Both the position numbers and the translations under genes were made by a program. From a bacterium (GTDB lineage: Bacteria > UBP15 > UBA6099 > JAJRTR01): a DNA stretch of 34,552 bases. The notes beneath the pieces are model-generated. The model worked only from the letters and a program-made list of their open reading frames with translations. It was not told where the DNA came from and made no database searches. Shown in pieces: positions 16,559 through 25,247 of this stretch (positions within the stretch are counted from its first letter, which is position 1; each line of letters begins with the position of its first letter). The stretch spans positions 1 to 34,552 of the forward strand of contig JAJRTR010000152.1 of NCBI GenBank assembly GCA_024278215.1. The letters run 5' to 3'.

Positions 16559-17061
16559 CTATATCACCTCCTTCCTATTCAGTTGTTATTTACATCACCT
16601 CCGTGACATACGCTTTGATTATTGGGTTTATTTTCTCTCTAAGAACCACCGAATACTTCGGCAGTCTCTTAATAGCAATATATTATTATTTTCATTCTCC
16701 TTAGCGGCGCCTCTATTGGAATTGAATGCGCCGATATGGTTTTCGCTGTCGACCGGATTCAACATGAGACACAGATAAACGCTATTTCACAGCGTCAGGA
16801 ACTGGAAACAGACAGAAGCCGGTAAAAACGAATATACGCCATTTCGGTATTTGTAGTTGTTCGTTGAAGGGGGGGGTGAGTTGAAGATAGCTACCCCTGC
16901 CACAAACTCCTCCGATTATTTTCTTTCCACACGGTACGGACTAATATTTTTTTGTTTTCCGTCGCCGTTGTTGTAAAAAGACAGCCTGATAACGAGCGTT
17001 ATTATATAACAAAATTCCTTTTTAAAACAGCCTTTTAATAAAAATATTACGACAGCGCGAC
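16559..17061 (-). other. 503-bp gap upstream of fliK: AT-rich leader with palindrome and possible promoter
   Basis: No established gene is present. Reading toward fliK, there is a TATAAT box (17001-17006) with a weak -35 region. A 14-base inverted repeat ATAACG-n2-CGTTAT (16989-17002) overlaps it and looks like an operator. Further down, GGAGG precedes a GTG frame of 38 codons (16787-16903, MAGVAIFNSPPPS...), which contains a run of eight C (eight G on the plus strand, 16869-16876). A small palindrome CCGAA-n3-TTCGG lies near 16649-16661. Two ribosome-site-like stretches come just before fliK. I infer a separate promoter and leader for fliK. Confidence 0.4.
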
Positions 17062-17802
17062 TTATTTGCTCGCCGCTATCATTCTTGTAAGCTCGGCAGA
17101 CTTTGCCGGATCGAATGCGGAAAGGATCTCCGCGACGGTTTTTTCTTTCATTTTACCAAGTATGCTGACCTTCTCGGCATCAGTCATATTATTTAGAATA
17201 TCGACCGAAGTGTCTGCGTCGATCTTTTCAAAAATCTTGCCCACGAGCCTGTAGTTTGATGTTGTGGAGCTACTGCCGGCACCCGCCTTGGCGGATGTGC
17301 CCGCAGGTGCCGCGCGTGTTGCAGCCTGCGCTGCCGGTGCGGCAGTCCGCACTGCCGCACTTGTCTGTACACTCTCATCAAGCCCATACTCGGTAATGTC
17401 TTTCAGGGCCTTTTTTATCTTATCTATGTCGCCCTGCATACTTTCAATCTGCTTTGACACATCATCGAGTTTCTTCAGGTCTCCCTTGATTTCTTTTATG
17501 TCCGTTTCAGCCCTGATGACATTGCTGCGGAGGTCTTTGACGCTTATGACCTTTTCGGGCGAGAGTTGCTCGGCATCTTCGTGCAGCGCTCCTGTGAACA
17601 GGTTGATCACAGGAGTGTCTTTCGTCGCTTGGTACAGCGATTCTTCGGGACCTCTAAGCGCGCCCGACATATGCAGAACCGCCACGACAAGTCCTATCAA
17701 AGCAATGACCAGCAGCGCCCATAACCAGGCGTAACTGCGCGCCGGAACCTCGTAGTATTCCTCAGCCACTGCATTGCCAGTATTCTCACTCCTCTTAGCC
17801 AT
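17062..17802 (-). CDS. MotE/FlbB-like flagellar protein with MgtE-N-type C-terminal domain
   Basis: The 246-residue protein has one N-terminal membrane helix (about 24-46, YAWLWALLVIALIGLVVAVL) and a predicted coiled coil (about 85-135, rich in KxxxD/E heptads). An Ala-rich linker follows (140-180). The C-terminal MotE/MgtE_N-like helical domain (about 185-246) has GKIFEKIDADTSVDILNNM and AEILSAFDPAKSAELTRMI. Proteins of this design (MotE, YlxF, Borrelia FlbB) sit between fliJ and fliK and chaperone or scaffold the stator units; FlbB builds the spirochaete collar. Location and architecture agree here. AAGG lies eight bases before ATG 17802. Confidence 0.8.
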   Translation of the reverse strand: MAKRSENTGNAVAEEYYEVPARSYAWLWALLVIALIGLVVAVLHMSGALRGPEESLYQATKDTPVINLFTGALHEDAEQLSPEKVISVKDLRSNVIRAETDIKEIKGDLKKLDDVSKQIESMQGDIDKIKKALKDITEYGLDESVQTSAAVRTAAPAAQAATRAAPAGTSAKAGAGSSSTTSNYRLVGKIFEKIDADTSVDILNNMTDAEKVSILGKMKEKTVAEILSAFDPAKSAELTRMIAASK

Positions 17803-17846
17803 AAGAGTACCTTCCCATGAATATTATTAACAGATTATTATCCTGC

Positions 17847-18488
17847 TTATCCTTCGCCGGATAATTTATTCATTATCGTCTCGATATACTTCTTTGTTTC
17901 CGCGTAAGGCGGAATGCCTTTGTAGGTTTCCACCGCCTTGGGGCCCGCATTATATGCCGACAGCGCGAGTGACGGATCGCCGCCGAAACGTTCCAGCATG
18001 GACTTCAGGTAGCGCGCGCCTCCGTCTATATTCTCCGCAGGGTCGAAAGGATTTTTTACATTCAGCCCCTTCGCCGTACCGGGCATAAGCTGCATCAGGC
18101 CCATAGCGCCCTTGTGGGATACAGCCGCCGGGTTGTAATTCGATTCCGCGTCGACCACCGCATCCAGTAGTTTCCTGTCGATATGATATTTCGCCGATGC
18201 CTGCTCGATGAGTGTGTTGATCTGCTTCTTGTCGATTTTATCTGTTTTGAATGTGCCCGGCGCGAAAAGCCGTTCGGGAAGTTCGTTTTTTGCCTCGACA
18301 CCCTTCCCTTCGGTTTTGTTCGCGTCCTGCATGTTCTTTTCGAGCTGCGCCTTGAACTCTGGGCTTAATTCCGCCGGCTGTGGAATCTTCGGACCGAATT
18401 TTTTCTGGATATACTCGATCCGTTCCATCATCCTGGCCATGCCCCATTCGGACGGGCTGGTCTTCATTTGAAATATTCCGGACTGCAT
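17847..18488 (-). CDS. Lytic transglycosylase (SLT domain), flagellum-associated
   Basis: The 213-residue protein has a C-terminal SLT (soluble lytic transglycosylase, Slt70-type) domain. The catalytic Glu is in [14 protein letters not shown] (about residue 116), followed by [13 protein letters not shown] and [10 protein letters not shown], and ending [10 protein letters not shown]. The enzyme cleaves peptidoglycan, and dedicated copies open the wall for the growing rod. It lies between fliJ and the MotE-like gene, so a rod-assembly role is likely. FlgJ is not seen in the window. No obvious signal peptide is present. Export through the flagellar apparatus, as for FlgJ, would fit that, but it is inference. 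GAGGGA precedes ATG 18488. Confidence 0.9.
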   Translation of the reverse strand: MQSGIFQMKTSPSEWGMARMMERIEYIQKKFGPKIPQPAELSPEFKAQLEKNMQDANKTEGKGVEAKNELPERLFAPGTFKTDKIDKKQINTLIEQASAKYHIDRKLLDAVVDAESNYNPAAVSHKGAMGLMQLMPGTAKGLNVKNPFDPAENIDGGARYLKSMLERFGGDPSLALSAYNAGPKAVETYKGIPPYAETKKYIETIMNKLSGEG

Positions 18489-18506
18489 TTGCCGATCCCT
18501 CTATTC

Positions 18507-18983
18507 TTATACTCTGGTCGTCTGCGCGGTCGGGTCAAGCCCCCGCTGCGACCTTATGTATTTTATCGCCGATACTTCGTCAAGTACTTTCTGGTTCTTC
18601 ATTTCCTCTTCGTATCGATATTTTTCAAGCGCTTTCTCCCTTGCGCGCAACATGACTTCTTTCTGTTTTCTCGCCTCGACCAGTTCACCCTGTTTCTCGA
18701 CCATGTCACGCCTTGCCTGCTCGGTGCGCTGGTCCTGCATCTCTATCTGCATTTCTATCACATGTATGTAGGAATGATAGAAAGAGAGTGTCGTCACCGA
18801 GACCTTTTCGACGGCAGTCTCTTCGCGCATCGCCTGGTGATACTGGTTCCTGATCTCCCTTAGTCTTTCGCCCCTCTGTTTGTTCTCAAGATAGATGCGT
18901 TGCTTTTCAGCAAGCTCCATTTTCTTCATGTTTTCAAGGAACTTGCGGTAATCGAGAACAGATTTAAGGCGGAATTTGAACAT
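18507..18983 (-). CDS. fliJ: Flagellar export chaperone FliJ
   Basis: FliJ is the central coiled-coil stalk of the export ATPase and escorts chaperone-substrate complexes. The 158-residue product is almost entirely charged helix. It starts with MFKFRLKSVLDYRKFLENMKK, a hallmark FliJ opening, and continues with long Glu/Lys/Arg/Gln heptads to the C-terminus. The ATG (18983) overlaps the fliI stop codon by one base (TGATG), which indicates translational coupling to the ATPase. Confidence 0.93.
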   Translation of the reverse strand: MFKFRLKSVLDYRKFLENMKKMELAEKQRIYLENKQRGERLREIRNQYHQAMREETAVEKVSVTTLSFYHSYIHVIEMQIEMQDQRTEQARRDMVEKQGELVEARKQKEVMLRAREKALEKYRYEEEMKNQKVLDEVSAIKYIRSQRGLDPTAQTTRV

Positions 18984-20311
18984 CAGTCAGCGAAAATCCC
19001 TTTCAACGCTTTCTGCGCGTCTTCATATTCCACCTTTTCAAACAGGCCCTGCTTTATAAAGGAATTCATCCATTCAATTTTCTGTATCGCATAGTCTATC
19101 TTCGGGTTGCTTTCCTTGACGTAAGCACCGATATTTATAAGGTCTTCGGAATCCTTATATATCGACATCACTTCTCTGAACCTTCGCGCCAGTTGCAAGT
19201 GTTCCTCGCTAGTGACATCCGGCATGACACGGCTTATGCTTTGCAGGACATCGACCGCCGGGTATATATTACGCGCGGCGAGATCGCGCGAAAGGACAAT
19301 GTGCCCGTCGAGAATGGACCGGCATGTGTCCGCCACGGGTTCGTTCATATCGTCGGCCTCGACAAGTATGTTGTACAGGCCGGTGATCGAACCTTTCTTG
19401 GCCATGCTGCTGCGCTCGAGCAGCTTGGGCAACACTGAAAACAGCGAAGGCGTGTAACCCCTTGTCGTGGGCGGTTCGCCTGTCGCAAGCCCGATGTCCC
19501 TCTGTGCGAATGCAAAGCGTGTGATCGAGTCGATCATCAATACCACATCTTTACCTTTATCCCTGAAATACTCCGCAATTGTCGTCGCCAGGTATGCGCC
19601 CTTCTGGCGTATCAGCGGCGACTGGTCGGATGTCGCAACTACAACGACTGATCGCGAGAGGCCCTCTTCGCCCAGGTCGCGTTCCAGGAATTCACGGACC
19701 TCTCTGCCGCGCTCTCCGATAAGCCCTATAACATTCAGGCTGGCTCGCGTGAATCTTGCGATCATTCCCATCGTCGAACTTTTTCCTACGCCGGACCCCG
19801 AGAAAATACCTATCCGCTGTCCTTTGCCGATGGTGAACAATCCGTCTATCGCGCGGATACCCAGTGCCATGGGCTCCGTGATCCTGCGCCTTTCGAGCGG
19901 CTTGGGCGGTGCTGTATGAATCGGCGCGGGCCTCGCGCCGAGAATCGGGCCTTTCCCGTCTATTGGGTTCCCGAGCCCGTCGAGCACCCGTCCCACAAGC
20001 GCGTCGGACACCATCACCGACAGCGGATTGCCCGATGCGTGCACTTCGCAACCGGGGCTGATCCCGTACATGTCTCCGAACGGCATCAGCAACAACTTTT
20101 CGCCCCTGAAGCCCACCACCTCGCAGGGGACTCTCTTGCCGCCCTTGCTCAGATGAATTTCACAATATTCGCCCATCGCGGCATTGGGGCCCTGCGATTC
20201 GATCACGACGCCGATTACATCGGTTACCCGCCCGATCTGCTTGATCAGGTTCAGGCCGCCGATAAGGTTGTTGAAATCGTCTACCCTGTTTGCCGGTTTG
20301 ATGTTCGCCAT
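18983..20311 (-). CDS. fliI: Flagellum-specific ATPase FliI
   Basis: FliI is the hexameric F1-beta-like ATPase at the base of the flagellar export machine. It energises unfolding and release of substrates. The 442-residue length is typical. Walker A is GIFSGSGVGKSS (about 168-179) and Walker B is DVVLMIDS (about 256-263). The family segments RAIDGLFTIGKGQRIGIF, IGERGREVREFLERDLGEEG and GEPPTTRGYTPSLFSVLPKL are intact. The ATG at 20311 follows fliH after 11 bases and has no clear ribosome site, so coupling to fliH is likely. Confidence 0.98.
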   Translation of the reverse strand: MANIKPANRVDDFNNLIGGLNLIKQIGRVTDVIGVVIESQGPNAAMGEYCEIHLSKGGKRVPCEVVGFRGEKLLLMPFGDMYGISPGCEVHASGNPLSVMVSDALVGRVLDGLGNPIDGKGPILGARPAPIHTAPPKPLERRRITEPMALGIRAIDGLFTIGKGQRIGIFSGSGVGKSSTMGMIARFTRASLNVIGLIGERGREVREFLERDLGEEGLSRSVVVVATSDQSPLIRQKGAYLATTIAEYFRDKGKDVVLMIDSITRFAFAQRDIGLATGEPPTTRGYTPSLFSVLPKLLERSSMAKKGSITGLYNILVEADDMNEPVADTCRSILDGHIVLSRDLAARNIYPAVDVLQSISRVMPDVTSEEHLQLARRFREVMSIYKDSEDLINIGAYVKESNPKIDYAIQKIEWMNSFIKQGLFEKVEYEDAQKALKGIFAD

Positions 20312-20322
20312 TATTTTATTTG

Positions 20323-21207
20323 TTACTCTTCGTCTTCGTCGTTACTGTCCATCGCCCTCATGACAGCTGCTTCCACATCCTGGAACTGGCGGTCGATCTG
20401 CGCGTCCACCGTTCCGCTTTCCGTCTGCACTATGCACCCGCCAGCTTCGACCTGCGGCGATGCCTTGAATTTTATCGTTTCGTGGTTGTCAAGAACTCCC
20501 AGCACTTCGCTGCCCGCTTTTTTCAGCACTTCAAGGTCCAGCGGGTTGACGTGCACTACGAATCTCTTTTTGAAACTTACCTGCGCCAGCGCGTTTTTCA
20601 CAACTCCGATTACCGTTCGCGGATCGGTCATTATTTCTTTCTGGAGAACTTTTCGCGCCACTCCCAGCGCCATCTTTGCAATATCTTTCTGCGCGTCGGC
20701 CAGTATCTGCACATGATATGACTTAAGCTGCTCGATTACTTCCTTCACCATATTCACAGAGTCGCGGGTTTCGTCCAGCCCTGTATTTTTGCCTTTACCG
20801 AATCCGTCGTCGTATCCTTTTTTATAGCCGTCTTCCTCACCGGCTTTATATCCGTAGGCATATCCTTCTTTTTTCGCCTGCTCGGCGTCCGCCTCGGCCT
20901 GCGCACCCAGTTGTTCTGCTTCCTGCTGCGCGTTCGCCCTGATCTGTTCGGCATCGCTCGCGGCTTCCTGCGCCACACGTTCCGCATCCGCCCGGGCCTG
21001 GGCCATCAGTCTTTCGGCTTCCCTTTTTATCTCTTCAATATCAATCGCAGGCTCTTCAGGCTGCTGCTCGCCGTCAAGTTCCGATTCAAAGCCGTCATTA
21101 TCCATGTAACGCGCTACGATCCTGCCGTCACTCGGCAGGTGGTCGAACGTCATAGGTATGATAACCGCCTGTTTTTCCTCAATATCTGCGCTTTTAATAA
21201 TTCTCAT
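20323..21207 (-). CDS. fliH: Flagellar export regulator FliH
   Basis: FliH is a dimeric peripheral stator that links FliI to FliN in the C ring. The 294-residue product has a long Ala/Glu/Gln/Arg coiled coil (about 60-115). A run of GxxxG-type repeats (about 117-145, GYAYGYKAGEEDGYKKGYDD) is diagnostic for FliH. The C-terminal domain resembles V/F-ATPase E/delta subunits (from about 160, LADAQKDIAKMALGVARKVL). GGGGAAG lies about eight bases before ATG 21207. The order fliG-fliH-fliI is standard. Confidence 0.93.
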   Translation of the reverse strand: MRIIKSADIEEKQAVIIPMTFDHLPSDGRIVARYMDNDGFESELDGEQQPEEPAIDIEEIKREAERLMAQARADAERVAQEAASDAEQIRANAQQEAEQLGAQAEADAEQAKKEGYAYGYKAGEEDGYKKGYDDGFGKGKNTGLDETRDSVNMVKEVIEQLKSYHVQILADAQKDIAKMALGVARKVLQKEIMTDPRTVIGVVKNALAQVSFKKRFVVHVNPLDLEVLKKAGSEVLGVLDNHETIKFKASPQVEAGGCIVQTESGTVDAQIDRQFQDVEAAVMRAMDSNDEDEE

Positions 21208-21251
21208 CTGGTTTCTTCCCCTGGAGGGTTTGTGTTTCGGTTACCCCCGGC

Positions 21252-22262
21252 TCAAAGCATTTCGCCGCCTTCTGTACGGTAGTCCGCGATTTCGCCGGAT
21301 TCGATCATTCCTCTTATGGTGTTGACTATATGCTGCTGGGCTTCCTCAATTTCACGCAGCCTGACGGGACCCGCGAATTCCATGTCTTCCTTCAACATAT
21401 CCGCGGCTCGCTTCGACATGTTCCCGAAAATCTTCTGCTGCACTTCTTCCTTCATATTCTTGAGCGCTGTGGCGAGTTGTGCACTCTCCACCTGCCGCAA
21501 CACCTGCTGCACGTCGCGGTCTCCGATCTTCACGATGTCCTCGAACACGAACATGCGTTTCTTGATCTCTTCCGCCAGTTCCGGATCCTCTTCGGAGAGT
21601 TTGTCCATAATCTCCGACTCCGTCTTCCTGCCTACTCTGTTGAGTATTTCGACGACGCCTGCGATGCCGCCCGCTTCCGTATATTCCGGCGACAGGACCA
21701 TCGACAGCTTCTTTTCGAGAACTTTTTCCACTTCCTTTATTACTTCGGGACTCGTGCGGTCCATGGTGGCGATGCGTTTCGTGACCGAGACCTGGAGTGT
21801 CGGGTCGTTGAGGCTCTTAAGGATAAATGACGATTGCGCCGACGAGAGGTAAGACAAAATGAGCGCTATAGTCTGCGGGTGCTCGTTGCGTATGAAGTTA
21901 AGGAGCTGGGTGGGGTCCGACTTTCGAGCGAAATCGAACGGCGCGACATCGAGGAAGGTGGACAACCTGTTTATCACGTCCATCGCCTTGCCGGTGCCGA
22001 GTGCGCGTTCGAGTATATCCCTGGCGTAGTCGATGCCGCCTGCAAGTATGTATTCTTTTGCTACCGCGAGATTGTAGAACTCCTCGAGCACGTCCGATTT
22101 CATTTCAGGTGTCAGCTTGTTCATGCCGGCTATTTCAAGGGTGAGCCGCTCGATCTCATTGTCTGAAAGGTGCTTCAATATATTCGACGACACCTCTGGT
22201 CCAAGGGCAACCATCAGCATGGCTGCTTTTGTGAGCCCGCCCTTCTTTTTATCGTCTGCCAT
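21252..22262 (-). CDS. fliG: Flagellar motor switch protein FliG
   Basis: FliG is the torque-generating rotor protein that contacts the stator. The 336-residue length is normal. The N-terminal FliF-binding domain has AAMLMVALGPEVSSNILKHL. The middle domain has the EHPQTIALILSYL motif. The C-terminal torque helix contains FVFEDIVKIGDRDVQQVLRQV, followed by NMSKRAADMLKEDMEFAGPV with the usual charged residues. Nothing is missing. TGGAG lies eight bases before ATG 22262, and fliF is 37 bases upstream. Confidence 0.98.
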   Translation of the reverse strand: MADDKKKGGLTKAAMLMVALGPEVSSNILKHLSDNEIERLTLEIAGMNKLTPEMKSDVLEEFYNLAVAKEYILAGGIDYARDILERALGTGKAMDVINRLSTFLDVAPFDFARKSDPTQLLNFIRNEHPQTIALILSYLSSAQSSFILKSLNDPTLQVSVTKRIATMDRTSPEVIKEVEKVLEKKLSMVLSPEYTEAGGIAGVVEILNRVGRKTESEIMDKLSEEDPELAEEIKKRMFVFEDIVKIGDRDVQQVLRQVESAQLATALKNMKEEVQQKIFGNMSKRAADMLKEDMEFAGPVRLREIEEAQQHIVNTIRGMIESGEIADYRTEGGEML

Positions 22263-22299
22263 ACTTTCGCTCCAGTCTCGTTTTTATCCCGACTTAACT

Positions 22300-23940
22300 T
22301 TATTCTTTGTCGTCGAAGAGCCATGATCTGATAATTAGCGCGGCGCCTTCCGGGTCGTCGTTGATCATCCGCAATACTTCTTCTTTGATCCGTTCCCGCG
22401 TGCGTTGCTCCGCCGTCAGCTCCGGTATCATCACGTCTTCTACAGGTACAGGCTCTTCGAGCGCATCCTCGTCAAACTCGTCTTCCTCCGGCAGTTCTTC
22501 TTTCACTACCGATGCTTTCAACATCATCCAGGAAAGTAGAAATACTACCAGTATCGCCAGTATCGCCAGTATCGCATAGATCAGCTTCCATATTCGTTTC
22601 CATTTTTCCTGCGCCGCCCAGAGCGCCTTCATGGAATCCGGGTTTTTCGTGAACTTGATTCCGATAACGGAGACCTTGTCGCCGCGTTTTTCCGCGTCCA
22701 GGTTCGCTGCCGCTATAACATTGTTCTGTATGTCCCTGATCCTTCTTCTGGTAATGTATGTTACCGGTTCGCCGTCTGCTTCTTCGTAGCTGATGTCCTC
22801 GTTGATCATGACGGCAACGGAGATTCTTCTTATATCACCCTGGTTCTTCTGTTTCTTGTCCAGGCGTTTCGTTATCTCGTAGTTGCGGGTTTCCTCGCTC
22901 CTGTTGTACTCGGCGTTTCCTTCGGCCAGTCCCTTATAGCCGGGGATGTTTGACGTCGTGCCGGGCACGCCGATTTCAGGCACTGTTCCCGTGCCGAGAT
23001 ATTTCTCTTCGATGATCTGCTCACTCCGAGTTATGCCGCTGTCGCCTACGACAGGTTCGTACACCTCGTCTTCCGTCGTATGCACGTCGTAGTCGAGTTC
23101 CGCGGTTACGACGACTACTACATTCTCGTCGCCCAGAACTTTGGCGAGCGCTTTGTAGATTTTCTGCTCGTACATGTCTTCGAGTTGTTTTTTGTGTTTA
23201 AGCTGGAGGTCGCTGAGACGTAGCTTTTCGTCGATTTTGTTTTTATCGTCAAGGTCGGAGAGTATGTCGCCCTTGTCGTCCACCACTGTTACGTTCTTCG
23301 GCTCCAGTCCCTTGATGGAAGCGGCGACGAGGTGGATGATGCCCCTTACCTGTTCCGGTTCCAGGCTGTGCCCTTTTTTGATCTTGATGGCAACCGCCGC
23401 TGTGGAGTCTTCGTCTTTGTCTATAAAAAGGCTGGGTTCAGCCTGCACGATCATGACCCGCGCATTTTCGACGGAATCAATCCCCATGATAGTGCGGCTC
23501 AATTCGCCTTCTATGGCTCGCCGCAGATTTATTTTTTGCTGAAAGTCTGTCGCGCCGAGCTTGGTATTGTCAAAGAGTTCATAACCGACAGTGCCCTTGC
23601 TTGGAAGCCCCTGCCCGGCCATCTCGAGCCGTTTCTCGAGCACCTTGCCACGGGGCACAAGGATGGCTGTGCCGTTTTCCGCCAGCCGGTAATCCACCTT
23701 CTCATCTTTCAACAATGCGACGATTGCCGACGCGTCTTCGCTCTCCAGGCCTGTAAACAACGTGCCGTAGCTGCTGGGCGAACCGCTGCGCAGTATGAGA
23801 AACACGGCGATTGCCATGAGCCCCACAATAAACGCCACGGTACCGCCCATCAGCGCATGTTTCTGTCTTTGTGTGAGACTGGCCCACCGTTCCACGAGGG
23901 TTTCCCTCAGAATTCTCAATCTTTCTTGTAAAGCATCCAT
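22300..23940 (-). CDS. fliF: Flagellar MS-ring protein FliF
   Basis: FliF forms the MS ring in the inner membrane, the base on which rod, C ring and export gate assemble. The 546-residue product has two membrane helices, at about 27-49 and 435-458. Between them are the periplasmic ring-building motifs: TLFTGLESEDASAIVALLKD, GTVGYELFDN, FQQKINLRRAIEGELSRTI and RISVAVMIN. The acidic C-terminal tail (about 470-546) ends in the FliG-binding segment (AALIIRSWLFDDKE). GGGAG lies seven bases before ATG 23940. fliE, normally just upstream, is absent: only 58 bases separate fliF from flgC. Confidence 0.98.
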   Translation of the reverse strand: MDALQERLRILRETLVERWASLTQRQKHALMGGTVAFIVGLMAIAVFLILRSGSPSSYGTLFTGLESEDASAIVALLKDEKVDYRLAENGTAILVPRGKVLEKRLEMAGQGLPSKGTVGYELFDNTKLGATDFQQKINLRRAIEGELSRTIMGIDSVENARVMIVQAEPSLFIDKDEDSTAAVAIKIKKGHSLEPEQVRGIIHLVAASIKGLEPKNVTVVDDKGDILSDLDDKNKIDEKLRLSDLQLKHKKQLEDMYEQKIYKALAKVLGDENVVVVVTAELDYDVHTTEDEVYEPVVGDSGITRSEQIIEEKYLGTGTVPEIGVPGTTSNIPGYKGLAEGNAEYNRSEETRNYEITKRLDKKQKNQGDIRRISVAVMINEDISYEEADGEPVTYITRRRIRDIQNNVIAAANLDAEKRGDKVSVIGIKFTKNPDSMKALWAAQEKWKRIWKLIYAILAILAILVVFLLSWMMLKASVVKEELPEEDEFDEDALEEPVPVEDVMIPELTAEQRTRERIKEEVLRMINDDPEGAALIIRSWLFDDKE

Positions 23941-23998
23941 TCAGTATCTCCCTGGACCTGAATTTTCATTCGCGGAATTCTTTCCGCTCATCGCCCCG

Positions 23999-24445
23999 TC
24001 ACTTTCCAAGTGTCAGGGCTTTCTCGAACATGCTCTTCGACGCGTTGATTGATGTGATATTAGCTTCATAAGCTCGTGAAGCGCTTATCAGGTCCACCAT
24101 TTCCTTTATCACATCGACATTCGGATATGCGACATAACCTTCGTTGTTGGCATCCGGATGGCCGGGTTCATACCTCAGTCTCGGCGGCGACGGGTCCTTC
24201 ATGATTTCGAGAACTTTCACGCCTTCGCCCGCATTTTCCATTTTTGTTTTTATCTTCATGGGCAGAAAGGGGAATTTCCTGAAAGTAACATCAGTCTTTG
24301 AAGCAAAAACCACGAGTTGCCGCTTGAACGGACCGCCTTCAGGTGTCCTTGTGGAATCCACGTTGGCTATATTACCGGCGATGACATCCATTCGCAGCCG
24401 CTGGGCGGTCAGCCCCGATGCGCTCGTGTCGATTGAACTGAACAT
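23999..24445 (-). CDS. flgC: Flagellar proximal rod protein FlgC
   Basis: FlgC is a proximal rod subunit. From ATG 24445 (MFSSIDTSASGLTAQRLRMD) the product has 148 residues. The N-terminal rod signature includes VIAGNIANVDSTRTPEGGPFKRQ. The family segment NNEGYVAYPNVDVIKEMVDL is present near 105-124, and the C-terminal helix ends in SMFEKALTLGK. A GTG four codons upstream (24457) is also open. FlgC proteins normally start close to the FSSIDIS motif, so I chose the ATG. It appears to be the first gene of the operon. flgB, its usual upstream partner, is not present. Confidence 0.96.
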   Translation of the reverse strand: MFSSIDTSASGLTAQRLRMDVIAGNIANVDSTRTPEGGPFKRQLVVFASKTDVTFRKFPFLPMKIKTKMENAGEGVKVLEIMKDPSPPRLRYEPGHPDANNEGYVAYPNVDVIKEMVDLISASRAYEANITSINASKSMFEKALTLGK

Positions 24446-24774
24446 TGCGTGCTTCACTTTGTAGCACCAGCCTCTCTGAATCTAATCACTAAAATGCCGA
24501 TACAGCTTCCACCCTGAAGCCGCCGGTTTTGAAATTGCTGTTTTGCCTGTTGCTTTTGATCCGGATTCGCTGCATTTATCGTGCGTTCTCTTTGCCTCCA
24601 GATTCTACATGCACCCCCAAGCGCTTATAATAAACGCCATCTTTGCAATTTGAGAATCTTGTTGTGCGCACAACTCCCCCGACTTGTTGTCCGGATTCCT
24701 TATAACGAATTTCCTTAATTTATATTAAAACCATTATATGTGTCAATATTAACTGGGCAAAAAGTTATTTTCGG
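24446..24774 (-). other. Long leader region upstream of flgC with a 14-bp palindrome
   Basis: The 329-base gap holds no recognisable gene and is too short for flgB (about 390 bases). It contains the promoter at 24719-24746 and a perfect 14-base palindrome, GTTGTGCGCACAAC (24661-24674), about 40 bases downstream of the expected start site. ACAACAAG occurs twice on the minus strand flanking the palindrome, and TCCGGATTC occurs twice. These could form an operator or a folded leader. The predicted untranslated leader is about 270 bases, unusually long. Confidence 0.5.
24719..24746 (-). promoter_or_regulatory. Sigma-70-type promoter of the flgC-flgE operon
   Basis: On the minus strand a perfect TTGACA (24741-24746) is followed after 16 bases by TATAAA (24719-24724) in AT-rich sequence. 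It lies just past the end of the small gene at 24775-25218 and points toward flgC. No sigma-28 pattern was seen here. A start site near 24712 is inferred. Confidence 0.7.
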
Positions 24775-25218
24775 TCAGCCTTTCCGGTCAAAAAAATGTG
24801 GGGCCTGTTTAGGTTTTTTGACAAATTTATCAAATATCCCTCGCGCTTCACGGAACACTTTCATGCTTTTGCTGTTTCTCTCCATAAACTCTTTTATACC
24901 GTCCATAACAGTTTCCTGCATTGCGTTGAGTTTTTTTACATTTTCCACAAGATCGGCCAGGAGTTCTTCCGTTTGCGCTCTTTCTTCGTCCGGAATCTTT
25001 ACTTTGACATCCCCGCCTTTGATCGGAAGTTCTTCAAAGGCCGTCTTCAATTCCGAAAAACCGGTCATGAAATTTTCAACTCCCTCAAGGAAGTTCTTAT
25101 CATACTTGCCGTTGGCTATTTGTGCTTTGACAGGTTCGGCGATCCGAGAAGTTGCCTGCACTTTTTTCAAACACTCTTGCAACGGTTCTTTTATCGAACC
25201 TTCAGGTAAATTATCCAT
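24775..25218 (-). CDS. Small helical protein of unknown function
   Basis: I do not recognise this 147-residue protein. It is charged and appears largely alpha-helical. It has no signal peptide, membrane segment or cysteine pair for structure (one Cys, near residue 15). Leu/Glu/Lys-rich stretches lie at residues 45-65 and 78-125, and it ends in a basic tail (FVKKPKQAPHFFDRKG). It lies alone between the amidase gene and the flagellar operon promoter, with its own good promoter. Its size and helicity would suit a secretion chaperone of the FlgN/FliT kind, but no family motif supports that. No ribosome site precedes ATG 25218. Confidence 0.6.
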   Translation of the reverse strand: MDNLPEGSIKEPLQECLKKVQATSRIAEPVKAQIANGKYDKNFLEGVENFMTGFSELKTAFEELPIKGGDVKVKIPDEERAQTEELLADLVENVKKLNAMQETVMDGIKEFMERNSKSMKVFREARGIFDKFVKKPKQAPHFFDRKG

Positions 25219-25247
25219 AAGATATTCTATAAAATTTATTTTCGCGA

